From Bifidobacteriaceae bacterium (GTDB lineage: Bacteria > Actinomycetota > Actinomycetes > Actinomycetales > WQXJ01), in contig JAISMT010000048.1 in assembly GCA_031276585.1 (NCBI GenBank), positions 1 to 5,289 on the forward strand: 5,289 bases of DNA, given 5' to 3'. This document shows, piece after piece, positions 1 to 5,289 of this stretch (within the stretch, counting starts at the first letter, position 1; each line of letters opens with the position of its first letter). The position numbers and the translations under genes are program-made. The notes below the pieces were generated by a model. The model saw only the letters and a program-made list of their open reading frames with translations. It was not told the origin of the DNA and ran no database searches.

Positions 1-571
1 TAGCGATGTATTGAACTACGCCGTCTGGCACCAGGTACCAAATGGGCCAACCAGCGGCAGACCGACGGCGAATATCGGTAGAGGATATAGCCAAAGCCGG
101 GACTTCTAACAATGAAACACCGCCGTCCGGTAACCCGTGAGCGTCAAGGGTGTGTCCGGGGCGGGTAACGCCTACAAAGTGAGCTAACCCAAATAATGAG
201 TCCGCGTCTTTCCAAGCCAGGATCTCCCCCATAGCATCAGCGCCAGTAATAAAAAACAGTTCCGCTCCAGGGTATTCGGCTGCTAGATCACTCAAAGTGT
301 CAATGGTATACGTGGGACCGGCCCGGTCTATGTCCACTCGGCTAACCGCAAAGCTGGGATTGGAAGCGGTAGCAATCACAGTCATCAAGTAACGATGTTC
401 CCCTGGACTTACATTTTGACCATCTTTGAAGGGCGGCTGTCCTGTAGGCACAAAAACTACCTGTTCCAAGGCGAATTCCTTTGCCGCTTCGCTTGCTGCG
501 ACCAGGTGTCCATGGTGGATCGGGTCGAAAGTGCCGCCCATTACGCCTATGCGCTGGGACGGAATAGACAC
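1..571 (-). CDS. nadD: Nicotinate-nucleotide adenylyltransferase (NadD), C-terminus beyond the window
   Basis: This enzyme transfers AMP from ATP to nicotinate mononucleotide, giving deamido-NAD in the cytoplasmic NAD pathway. I translated 190 residues from the minus strand. The nucleotidyltransferase signature [12 protein letters not shown] lies at residues 12-23 and includes the HHGH form of the (T/H)xGH motif. FFITGADA is at 106-113, and the family's ISSTDIRRR is at 162-170. The reading frame is open to the window edge. Since the ISSTxIR motif and the VVQYIA segment are already passed, probably only about 10-20 residues are missing. The start is the GTG at 571, because AGGAGG sits five bases upstream. 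An in-frame ATG at residue 11 is too close to the GGTFDP motif and lacks such a site. Unlike its tightly packed upstream neighbours, the gene lies 310 bases after proA, so it may have its own expression signals. The assignment is very secure. Confidence 0.96.
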   Translation of the reverse strand, partial: MSIPSQRIGVMGGTFDPIHHGHLVAASEAAKEFALEQVVFVPTGQPPFKDGQNVSPGEHRYLMTVIATASNPSFAVSRVDIDRAGPTYTIDTLSDLAAEYPGAELFFITGADAMGEILAWKDADSLFGLAHFVGVTRPGHTLDAHGLPDGGVSLLEVPALAISSTDIRRRSAAGWPIWYLVPDGVVQYIA

Positions 572-576
572 ACAAA

Positions 577-582
577 CCTCCT
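577..582 (-). promoter_or_regulatory. Shine-Dalgarno sequence of nadD
   Basis: The minus strand reads AGGAGG here, five bases before the GTG start at 571. It is a perfect anti-16S complement and decides between the GTG and the ATG ten codons downstream. Confidence 0.85.
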
Positions 583-597
583 GATTGGAACTAATAG

Positions 598-622
598 GAC
601 ACGGCCAGTTTTCACCAGTGTC
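598..622. repeat. Imperfect inverted repeat just upstream of the nadD ribosome-binding site
   Basis: On the plus strand GACACGG (598-604) faces CCAGTGTC (615-622). Five pairs, GACAC with GTGTC, plus two G-C pairs past a bulged A, enclose a ten-base loop. It lies 15 bases upstream of the nadD AGGAGG. The same GACAC/GTGTC arms recur in the repeat units at 692-881. It could be an mRNA hairpin or a protein-binding site. I cannot tell which, and a chance match for such short arms is possible. Confidence 0.35.
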
Positions 623-689
623 TCACCGAATGGACCAAAGTTGGTGGATATTACTCTACGTGCCCCAACCTTGGACTACACCACGCTAG
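613..689. repeat. Degenerate third copy of the proA-nadD tandem repeat (tentative)
   Basis: This stretch keeps the order and approximate spacing of three anchors seen in the two clear copies. They are a CAC...GTGTC start (613-622), TTACTC (651-656) followed by GTGCC, and a terminal CTAG (686-689) two bases before the next copy begins. Anchor distances are 38 and 35 bases here, against 40 and 41 in the middle copy and 42 and 56 in the copy next to proA. The sequence between the anchors is poorly conserved, so this is an inference from layout rather than a clear alignment. Confidence 0.35.
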
Positions 690-691
690 AC

Positions 692-776
692 CACTTGGTG
701 TCGGAAACCTTGCCGCTTCAGCCTAGTTTTCTTACTCGGAGTGTCTGTAAAGAGAAGATTTTGGGGGTACTTCTAG
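692..776. repeat. Tandem repeat unit, middle copy
   Basis: This unit aligns with the one at 780-881. The first 17 bases, CACTTGGTGTCGGAAAC, are identical. Across 692-739 against 780-829, 42 of 48 positions match with a single two-base gap. The tails are also related: AGAGAAGATTTTGGGGG (751-767) corresponds to AGCGAAGAGG-TTTT-GTGGGG (854-873), and both units end in CTAG. The next unit begins three bases later. No open reading frame with a plausible start and ribosome-binding site uses it on either strand. The function is unknown. Confidence 0.8.
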
Positions 777-777
777 G

Positions 778-790
778 GACACTTGGTGTC
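778..790. other. Small perfect inverted repeat GACAC-TTG-GTGTC
   Basis: Five-base arms (778-782 and 786-790) flank a three-base centre at the junction of the two clear repeat units. In the middle copy the matching place (690-702) reads GACCAC-TTG-GTGTC, the same pairing with one bulged C, so the hairpin potential is kept in both units. Another GACAC at 800-804 can pair with the same GTGTC (786-790), and ACTTG/CAAGT (803-807, 811-815) forms an adjacent small stem. The arms are short. This may be a protein site or a weak RNA hairpin. Confidence 0.45.
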
Positions 791-881
791 GGAAACTTTG
801 ACACTTGAGCCAAGTTTTTCCCTACTCGGGGTCCTCGCAAAAGATCTGAGCGGAGCGAAGAGGTTTTGTGGGGCCTGCTAG
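780..881. repeat. Tandem repeat unit, copy abutting the proA stop codon
   Basis: This is the longer copy of the element. It shares its core (780-829) and tail (854-881) with the unit at 692-776, but carries about 15 extra bases between them, around 843-857. Its terminal CTAG (878-881) touches the proA stop codon at 882-884, so the array starts exactly where the gene ends. The ProA C-terminus looks normal, so the repeat has not disrupted it. Part of the inserted stretch is a short GAGCG-GAGCG duplication (848-857). Confidence 0.8.
833..873. repeat. Long imperfect inverted repeat 3' of proA
   Basis: CCTCGCAAAA (833-842) faces TTTTGTGGGG (864-873). Read as plus-strand RNA, all ten positions pair, two of them as G-U wobbles. 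A TCT/AGA stem (845-847 with 859-861) continues beyond two mismatches, with an 11-base loop. Read as minus-strand RNA, which is the direction of proA, the two wobbles become A-C mismatches and the stem is weaker. No uridine run follows the 3' arm on either strand, so I do not call it an intrinsic terminator. It may still protect or process the 3' end of the proA message. Confidence 0.5.
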
Positions 882-2162
882 TTATTCTCTAATATGCCCT
901 GATCCTAAACCAATCCATTTGGTCGAAGTCAGTTCTGCTAACCCCATGGGACCGCGGGCGTGAAGTTTTTGGGTGGAGATGCCAATCTCCGCGCCTAAAC
1001 CGAATTGGCCGCCGTCGGTGAATCTAGTCGAAGCGTTAACCATGACCACTGCCGAATCGATCCGGTCAACAAAGATCTGGGCCCGTTGCAAGTCCTGGGT
1101 GCAAATAGCTTCGGTGTGTCCAGTGGAGTAACGCTGGATGTGATCGATAGCCCCTTCTAACCCATCTACTACCGCCACCGCCATTTCCAAGTCCAGGTAT
1201 TCGGTGGACCAATCTTCAGCAATAGCCGGCTCCCAGGTGATGTTTTCCGGAGCTTGGCTACCTGCGGTCTGATCCAAGTGCAGCCGCACTCCGCTCTGGG
1301 TTAAAGCCGTTAGCACCTGCGGCAGGAAGGTTTCAGCCACTGCGGTGTCTACCAGTAAGGTCTCGGCCGCATTACAGACCGAGGGTCGCTGTACTTTGGA
1401 ATTAACCACAATGTTCAATGCTTGGTTTAAATCAGCTGTTCCGTCCACATATACGTGACAGTTCCCCACACCGGTTTCTATCACTGGCACCAAAGATTCC
1501 CGCACCACGGTTTGGATCAGCCCGGCACCGCCCCGGGGCACCAATAGGTCAACTAACCCCCGGGCCCGCATTAACGCGCGGACTCCTTCCCGCCCGTAAG
1601 AGTCAATAGACAAGAACGCATCAGCCGGAAGTCCTACCTCTACTACCGCCTGGCGTAGTGCTTCCAAGATGGCTCGGTTGGTTCGCTCCGCAGCGCTACC
1701 ACCCCGCAAAATCACCGCGTTACCGGACTTCAAACCCAACCCAGCGGCATCGACCGTAACATTAGGCCGCGCCTCATAAATCATGCCCACCACTCCCAGC
1801 GGGACCCGAATTTGGCGCAAACGTAACCCGTTAGGCAAGGTGGAACCCCGAACCAACTCCCCTACCGGGTCTGCCAACCCCGCTACCTGCCGTAATGCCT
1901 CTTGGGCAGCAATCAAACGGTCCGAGGTCAACGCCAACCGATCCAGGAGGCCTTCGGGTAAACCGTTTTCCCGGCCCAGTTCGAGATCTACTTGATTTTC
2001 CTGCACAATCACGTCACCGTGTTCGGCTAAAGCATCAGCCATAGCTGCTAAAGCCTGATCTTTGGTAGCTCGGGAAGCTAAAGCCAGTTGGCGGGACGCT
2101 TGCCGTGAGCGCCGAGCTATTTGCTCCACCGCAACAATGGTTTCCGGGTTGATTTGGGTCAT
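882..2162 (-). CDS. proA: Gamma-glutamyl phosphate reductase (ProA)
   Basis: ProA reduces gamma-glutamyl phosphate with NADPH to glutamate-5-semialdehyde, the second step of proline synthesis, and belongs to the aldehyde dehydrogenase superfamily. The 426-residue product has the expected length. Visible motifs, in order, are [14 protein letters not shown] (128-141), [13 protein letters not shown] (146-158) and PRGGAGLI (209-216). [11 protein letters not shown] (230-240) follows, then the catalytic cysteine Cys263 in [13 protein letters not shown], and the C-terminal block from [15 protein letters not shown] (374-388) to [13 protein letters not shown] (396-408). The ATG overlaps the proB stop by four bases (ATGA). 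No strong Shine-Dalgarno sequence is seen just upstream, so translation is probably coupled to ProB, its partner that supplies the unstable acyl phosphate. The TAA stop directly borders the repeat array downstream. No key residue is missing. Confidence 0.98.
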   Translation of the reverse strand: MTQINPETIVAVEQIARRSRQASRQLALASRATKDQALAAMADALAEHGDVIVQENQVDLELGRENGLPEGLLDRLALTSDRLIAAQEALRQVAGLADPVGELVRGSTLPNGLRLRQIRVPLGVVGMIYEARPNVTVDAAGLGLKSGNAVILRGGSAAERTNRAILEALRQAVVEVGLPADAFLSIDSYGREGVRALMRARGLVDLLVPRGGAGLIQTVVRESLVPVIETGVGNCHVYVDGTADLNQALNIVVNSKVQRPSVCNAAETLLVDTAVAETFLPQVLTALTQSGVRLHLDQTAGSQAPENITWEPAIAEDWSTEYLDLEMAVAVVDGLEGAIDHIQRYSTGHTEAICTQDLQRAQIFVDRIDSAVVMVNASTRFTDGGQFGLGAEIGISTQKLHARGPMGLAELTSTKWIGLGSGHIRE

Positions 2163-3325
2163 GCGCCCAGCTTATCGGGACGCCGGGCCCGCGCTTGCGT
2201 CACCAGGTAGTCGCGGTGCACCGCAGGACGCGCCTTATCTGGTCCTAATAGCTCCCTGATGCGGTCTTCACTCAAACCTTTGATCTGCTCTAACTCTCGA
2301 GCGTCAAACCCCACCAAGCCACGCGCCAACACCTGTCCGTTGGCGGCTTGGATCTCTACTGGATCACCCGCTTGGAACTGGCCTTCCACCGCCGTCACTC
2401 CTACCGCTAACAGCGAGTGTTTACCTTGCGTGATGGCCCGGGCGGCGCCATCGTCCACCTGTAAGGTACCTAAAGTACGCGCCGCATAACCCAACCACAT
2501 GCGGCGAGCGCTCACTCGGCGGCCGGTGGCAGCAAAGAAGGTCCCCACCTCGGGTTTCCCGGACAACGCAGCGTCAATTTGGTTGGTAGCGGCCAACAAC
2601 ACCGGTATCCCGGACGATGACGCCATAGCGGCAGCCTGCACCTTGGTCAGCATGCCGCCAGTACCCACCATGGAGCCCCGGCCGGTAATTTCCAAGGCCT
2701 CCAACTGGGAAAAGCTAGTAACCTCCCGTATGGGGCTGGCTCCGGGCCGGGCGGGAGGGCCGCTATATAGCGCGTCTACATCGGTGAGTAACACCAAACC
2801 GTCCGCTCGTACTAAGTGCGCTACTAACGCCGCCAGGCGGTCATTATCTCCAAAACGAATCTCGTCTGTGGCCACAGCGTCATTCTCATTCACAATGGGT
2901 GTGACCTGGTGGTGCAGCAATTCACCTAACACTCGCAACGCATTGCGGTAGTGGGTGCGGCGGATGGTGTCCTCAGCGGTAAGCAACACTTGACCCACTA
3001 CCCGGCCATGAGCACCGAAAGCGGCAGCATAGGCAGCCATCAAGCGGCTCTGCCCTACACTGGCCGCAGCCTGTGCCTGAGCTAAATCTTTAGGCCGGCG
3101 CACCAAACCCAGAGGTTCCAAACCGGCTGCCTGCGCCCCCGAGGACACCAACACCACCTCATGGCCCTGGGCAATGAACTGGCTGATGCTTTGAGCCAGT
3201 TGGGCCAAACGTTCCGCGCTAAAACCGCCCTCCGAATCCACCAAGGAAGACGAACCTACTTTGACCACCAGACGGCGGCGGCTCACTAATTCGGCGCGGT
3301 TAGCAGCGGCCCGAACCTCAGCCAT
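2159..3325 (-). CDS. proB: Glutamate 5-kinase (ProB) with C-terminal PUA domain
   Basis: ProB phosphorylates the gamma-carboxyl of glutamate with ATP. It is the first and, in characterised bacteria, proline-inhibited step of proline synthesis. The 388-residue protein has an amino-acid kinase domain: VVKVGSSSL with Lys22 (20-28), SSGAQAAGL (61-69), [17 protein letters not shown] (146-162), TDVDALY (181-187) and [12 protein letters not shown] (221-232). A PUA domain follows from about 287 to 365, as in the two-domain E. coli enzyme, and then a basic tail. SSGAQAAG has Gln where I would expect a small hydrophobic residue, a minor change. The ATG follows the obgE TAA with no bases between, and only a weak GAAGAG lies nearby, so translation probably depends on ribosomes finishing obgE. 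A GTG at codon 14 would also leave the kinase core intact but has no ribosome-binding site. Confidence 0.97.
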   Translation of the reverse strand: MAEVRAAANRAELVSRRRLVVKVGSSSLVDSEGGFSAERLAQLAQSISQFIAQGHEVVLVSSGAQAAGLEPLGLVRRPKDLAQAQAAASVGQSRLMAAYAAAFGAHGRVVGQVLLTAEDTIRRTHYRNALRVLGELLHHQVTPIVNENDAVATDEIRFGDNDRLAALVAHLVRADGLVLLTDVDALYSGPPARPGASPIREVTSFSQLEALEITGRGSMVGTGGMLTKVQAAAMASSSGIPVLLAATNQIDAALSGKPEVGTFFAATGRRVSARRMWLGYAARTLGTLQVDDGAARAITQGKHSLLAVGVTAVEGQFQAGDPVEIQAANGQVLARGLVGFDARELEQIKGLSEDRIRELLGPDKARPAVHRDYLVTQARARRPDKLGA

Positions 3326-4852
3326 TTACTCTTCACCCGGGTCAGTCCACCGGCCTTGTTCCCGTTCCGTCCACAACTCGGCCCGGGCCTCCGCCTTGGC
3401 ATCCATCAGCTCCCGGTATTCCCGGCGGCGTTCTTGGTTAGTGCGGCGGCGGCTGGAATCCAGCCGCCGGTCCGAGCCCCGCGGACCACCTAACAGTTCA
3501 GCCCCGGTACTCAAAGTGGGTTCCCAATCAAACACCACGCCACCTGCCTCCGGTCCTATCACCACTGGATCACCGGCTTTGGCCCCGCAGCGGGCTAGTT
3601 CTTCTTCCACCCCGGCTTTAGCGAACCGATCCGCCAGATAACCCACCGCTTCGTCGTTAGTGAAATCGGTTTGAGCCACCCACCGTTCTACTTTGCGCCC
3701 CCTCACCTGGTAAGTGGGGCCTTCCGGACCATTTTGAACCGTGACCGTGAAGGCTGGTTCTTCACTGCGTGGGGGTTTGAGCACAATCTTGGGCCGCGAC
3801 GGCACCAAAGCGGCAGCTTGAGAACGCTCTTTTTCTACCAGGGCGGCCAGTTGAAAACCAAGCCCAGCCAAGCCCTGGTGGCTAACGGCACTCACTTCCA
3901 GCACCGGCCAGCCCGTGGCTTCTAAATCCGGGCGCACCATCTGGGCTAGTTCCTGGGCTTCGGGAACATCCAGCTTGTTCAGAACTATCACACGGGGCCG
4001 CTTCATCAAGGGCTGGGTGGCGCCAGTTAGGCCTAAATCTTCGGAATAGGCCGCGAGTTCTTTTTCCAAAGCTTGGAAATCGCTCAGCGGGTCCCGGTCC
4101 GGTTCTAACGTGGCACAGTCCAACACGTGGCAGATCACCGCAGTACGTTCAATGTGCTGCAAGAACTCCAAGCCCAGTCCTTTGCCTTGGGAAGCCCCTG
4201 GGATTAGTCCCGGAACATCGGCCATGGTGAAACGTTGTTCACCCGCGCTCACTACCCCCAAGTTTGGTACCAGGGTGGTAAAGGGGTAATCGGCAATCTT
4301 GGGTCGGGCTTGGGACATAGCTGCGATCAGTGAGGATTTACCCGCTGAGGGGAAACCCACTAGGGCTACATCCGCCAAGGTCTTGAGTTCTAAGGTGACT
4401 TCTAGCTCTACCCCAGGCTCACCCAAAAGAGCGAATCCAGGGGCTTTGCGTTGCGGTGAAGCCAAAGCTGCATTACCGAGGCCGCCGCTGCCACCAGCAG
4501 CAGCCACAAATCGGGTGCCGAGGCCCACCAGGTCCGCTACCACTTTCCCGGATAAGTCCTTGATTACGGTACCGTCCGGAACACCCAATACTTGATCGGT
4601 GCCGTTGGCACCTTCCCGGTTGGAACCCGCACCCGGTGAACCGTTTCCGGCGCGTTGGTGGGGGGCGCGGTGATACCCCAACAGAGTGGTTACTTGAGGG
4701 TCTACTTCAAATATGACCGACCCACCGCGCCCGCCGTTGCCGCCATCGGGGCCGGCTAAGGGTTTGAACTTCTCGCGTCTAACCGAGACGCACCCGTCTC
4801 CACCGCGCCCGGCCGCCAGGTGCAACCGAACCCGGTCAACAAAGGTCGCCAC
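3326..4852 (-). CDS. obgE: GTPase Obg (ObgE/CgtA), 50S ribosome assembly factor
   Basis: Obg is an essential P-loop GTPase that binds the large ribosomal subunit and links late 50S assembly to nutrient state. The 508 residues divide into three domains plus a tail. The N-terminal glycine-rich Obg fold covers roughly 1-158, with [18 protein letters not shown] at 28-45. The G domain has P-loop GFPSAGKSS (166-174), switch [13 protein letters not shown] (188-199), DVPGLI (212-217), NKLD (292-295) and SAV (321-323). The OCT domain (about 355-445) includes [16 protein letters not shown]. The tail (about 450-508) is charged and arginine-rich, as is common in actinobacterial Obg. The start is a GTG giving MATFVDRV, the usual family N-terminus, and an in-frame TAG lies a few codons upstream. 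The Shine-Dalgarno candidate AGGGA is partly inside a palindrome (4865-4883). The stop codon directly touches the proB ATG. All GTP-binding motifs are intact. Confidence 0.98.
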   Translation of the reverse strand: MATFVDRVRLHLAAGRGGDGCVSVRREKFKPLAGPDGGNGGRGGSVIFEVDPQVTTLLGYHRAPHQRAGNGSPGAGSNREGANGTDQVLGVPDGTVIKDLSGKVVADLVGLGTRFVAAAGGSGGLGNAALASPQRKAPGFALLGEPGVELEVTLELKTLADVALVGFPSAGKSSLIAAMSQARPKIADYPFTTLVPNLGVVSAGEQRFTMADVPGLIPGASQGKGLGLEFLQHIERTAVICHVLDCATLEPDRDPLSDFQALEKELAAYSEDLGLTGATQPLMKRPRVIVLNKLDVPEAQELAQMVRPDLEATGWPVLEVSAVSHQGLAGLGFQLAALVEKERSQAAALVPSRPKIVLKPPRSEEPAFTVTVQNGPEGPTYQVRGRKVERWVAQTDFTNDEAVGYLADRFAKAGVEEELARCGAKAGDPVVIGPEAGGVVFDWEPTLSTGAELLGGPRGSDRRLDSSRRRTNQERRREYRELMDAKAEARAELWTEREQGRWTDPGEE

Positions 4853-4862
4853 CGGAGCGCTA

Positions 4863-4867
4863 TCCCT
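4863..4867 (-). promoter_or_regulatory. Probable Shine-Dalgarno sequence of obgE, partly inside a hairpin
   Basis: The minus strand reads AGGGA here, ten bases before the GTG at 4852. It is the only purine-rich match close to that start. Its first three bases (AGG) are the end of the 3' arm of the neighbouring palindrome, so folding of the mRNA would partly hide it. Confidence 0.5.
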
Positions 4868-4883
4868 GAACTATTAGTTCAGG
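4865..4883. promoter_or_regulatory. Perfect 19-base palindrome between rpmA and obgE
   Basis: CCTGAACTATTAGTTCAGG has two perfect nine-base arms around a single central base. As RNA from the minus strand it can form a seven-pair stem with a five-base loop. It covers the rpmA stop codon (4879-4881) and part of the obgE Shine-Dalgarno candidate. No uridine run follows, so it is not an intrinsic terminator. It could be an intercistronic mRNA hairpin that tunes obgE translation relative to rpmA, or a DNA operator. The first is favoured by its position inside a tight operon. Confidence 0.6.
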
Positions 4884-5130
4884 CGTCAACCACGTCAACC
4901 ACGCGGCGCCCACCCCGAGCAGCGAACTTCACGCGGCCATTAGCCAAAGCGAATAGAGTGTCATCCCCGCCCCGGCCTACGCCGTTACCAGGATGGAAGT
5001 GGGTGCCATGTTGGCGCACTATGATCTGCCCAGTTCGAACAGCTTGTCCACCGAACAGTTTGACGCCCAAGCGTTGGGCGTTGGAATCGCGTCCGTTGCG
5101 GGAGCTAGACGCGCCCTTCTTATGTGCCAT
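4879..5130 (-). CDS. rpmA: 50S ribosomal protein L27
   Basis: L27 is a small basic protein of the large subunit whose N-terminal tail reaches the peptidyl-transferase centre and contacts tRNA. The 83-residue product begins [17 protein letters not shown], the canonical start of the family, with no N-terminal extension of the kind that is cleaved in Firmicutes. [19 protein letters not shown] (39-57) is the conserved core, and DTLFALANG follows directly. The length is normal. The ATG at 5130 lies ten bases after AAGGAG. The rplU stop is 16 bases upstream, so the two ribosomal genes are co-transcribed and balanced in the usual rplU-rpmA pair. The stop codon sits inside the palindrome that precedes obgE. 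Confidence 0.98.
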   Translation of the reverse strand: MAHKKGASSSRNGRDSNAQRLGVKLFGGQAVRTGQIIVRQHGTHFHPGNGVGRGGDDTLFALANGRVKFAARGGRRVVDVVDA

Positions 5131-5140
5131 TTCAGCGCAG

Positions 5141-5146
5141 CTCCTT
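5141..5146 (-). promoter_or_regulatory. Shine-Dalgarno sequence of rpmA
   Basis: The minus strand reads AAGGAG directly after the rplU TAG stop and ten bases before the rpmA ATG. The spacing is on the long side, but it is the only good match. Confidence 0.75.
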
Positions 5147-5289
5147 CTACTTGATTCCGGTTACCTGGACCCGGGTCAGGTCTTGGCGGTGCCCTTGATG
5201 CCGACGTTGGCCGGTCTTGTTTTTATAAGTGAAAATGTTGATTTTGGGGCCCCGCTCGTTACCCACCACGGAGGCCGTTACTTTGACCT
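5147..5289 (-). CDS. rplU: 50S ribosomal protein L21, C-terminal part
   Basis: Only the last 46 complete codons and the TAG stop are in the window; the start lies beyond the right edge. The translation contains [20 protein letters not shown] followed by [14 protein letters not shown], the conserved C-terminal region of L21, which binds 23S rRNA in the large subunit. L21 is normally about 100 residues, so roughly half is absent here because of the window boundary and not because of damage. The gene heads the visible rplU-rpmA-obgE-proB-proA series, and any promoter would be upstream, outside the window. Confidence 0.95.
   Translation of the reverse strand, partial: VKVTASVVGNERGPKINIFTYKNKTGQRRHQGHRQDLTRVQVTGIK

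Noticed and set aside
342..575. Minus-strand open frame of 77 codons starting near 575
   Set aside because: It is nadD read in the wrong frame. The neighbouring frame gives the full NadD signature with a proper AGGAGG-GTG start.
724..751. Promoter for nadD using TTTACA (746-751, minus strand) as -35
   Set aside because: The nearest TAnnnT, TAGGCT, is 20 bases away, too far for a standard sigma-70-type promoter, and no other -10 fits better.
395..808. Plus-strand open frame of 137 codons
   Set aside because: It runs antisense through the 5' half of nadD and into the repeat array. It resembles no protein family I know and has no credible ribosome-binding site. Its repeated peptide segments come from the DNA repeat.
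833..873. Intrinsic terminator after proA
   Set aside because: The stem exists, but neither strand has a uridine run after it, and the minus-strand version contains two mismatches.
613..881. CRISPR array
   Set aside because: The repeated blocks are imperfect and adjoining, with no uniform spacers between identical short repeats, and no cas gene is nearby.
2499..2951. Plus-strand open frame of 150 codons inside proB, and similar plus-strand frames within proA and obgE
   Set aside because: All lie opposite intact, well-conserved genes and have low-complexity translations rich in Ala, Arg, Pro and Ser, typical of antisense frames in GC-rich coding DNA.

Overview
The window is a compact, single-strand gene block from an actinobacterial chromosome, with every gene on the minus strand. 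Read 5' to 3' along that strand the order is rplU (3' end only), rpmA, obgE, proB, proA, nadD (lacking only its C-terminus). This order is a familiar actinobacterial neighbourhood. The Obg protein has the OCT domain and arginine-rich tail common in Actinomycetota, and the ProB, ProA and NadD sequences look actinobacterial. Base composition is moderate for that phylum (about mid-50s % G+C by eye), which fits a lower-GC lineage such as Actinomycetaceae. The genus is a guess and cannot be fixed from this window.

Layout, high to low coordinate (transcription direction). 5289-5147 is the end of ribosomal protein L21. After 16 bases carrying a Shine-Dalgarno sequence comes rpmA (L27, 5130-4879). 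A 26-base gap holds a perfect 19-base palindrome that overlaps both the rpmA stop codon and the likely obgE ribosome-binding site. obgE (4852-3326) is followed with no gap by proB (3325-2159), which overlaps proA (2162-882) by four bases (ATGA). A 310-base gap follows, and then nadD starts at a GTG at 571 behind a consensus AGGAGG; it runs off the left edge.

Functionally, L21, L27 and Obg belong to large-subunit structure and assembly. ProB and ProA carry out the first two steps of proline synthesis from glutamate. NadD makes the dinucleotide in NAD synthesis. The very tight spacing from rplU to proA suggests one transcript with translational coupling.

The 310-base proA-nadD gap is the only unusual stretch. 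It is filled by what reads as tandem, diverged copies of an 80-100 base element. Two copies are clear (692-776 and 780-881: 42 of 48 positions identical in the core, with homologous tails ending in CTAG). A third, degenerate copy (613-689) is suggested by ordered anchors. The copies contain recurring GACAC/GTGTC arms that can form hairpins. No protein-coding gene, tRNA or convincing intrinsic terminator is visible there. Apart from this gap and the rpmA-obgE palindrome, the window is ordinary housekeeping sequence, and I see no new multi-gene system.
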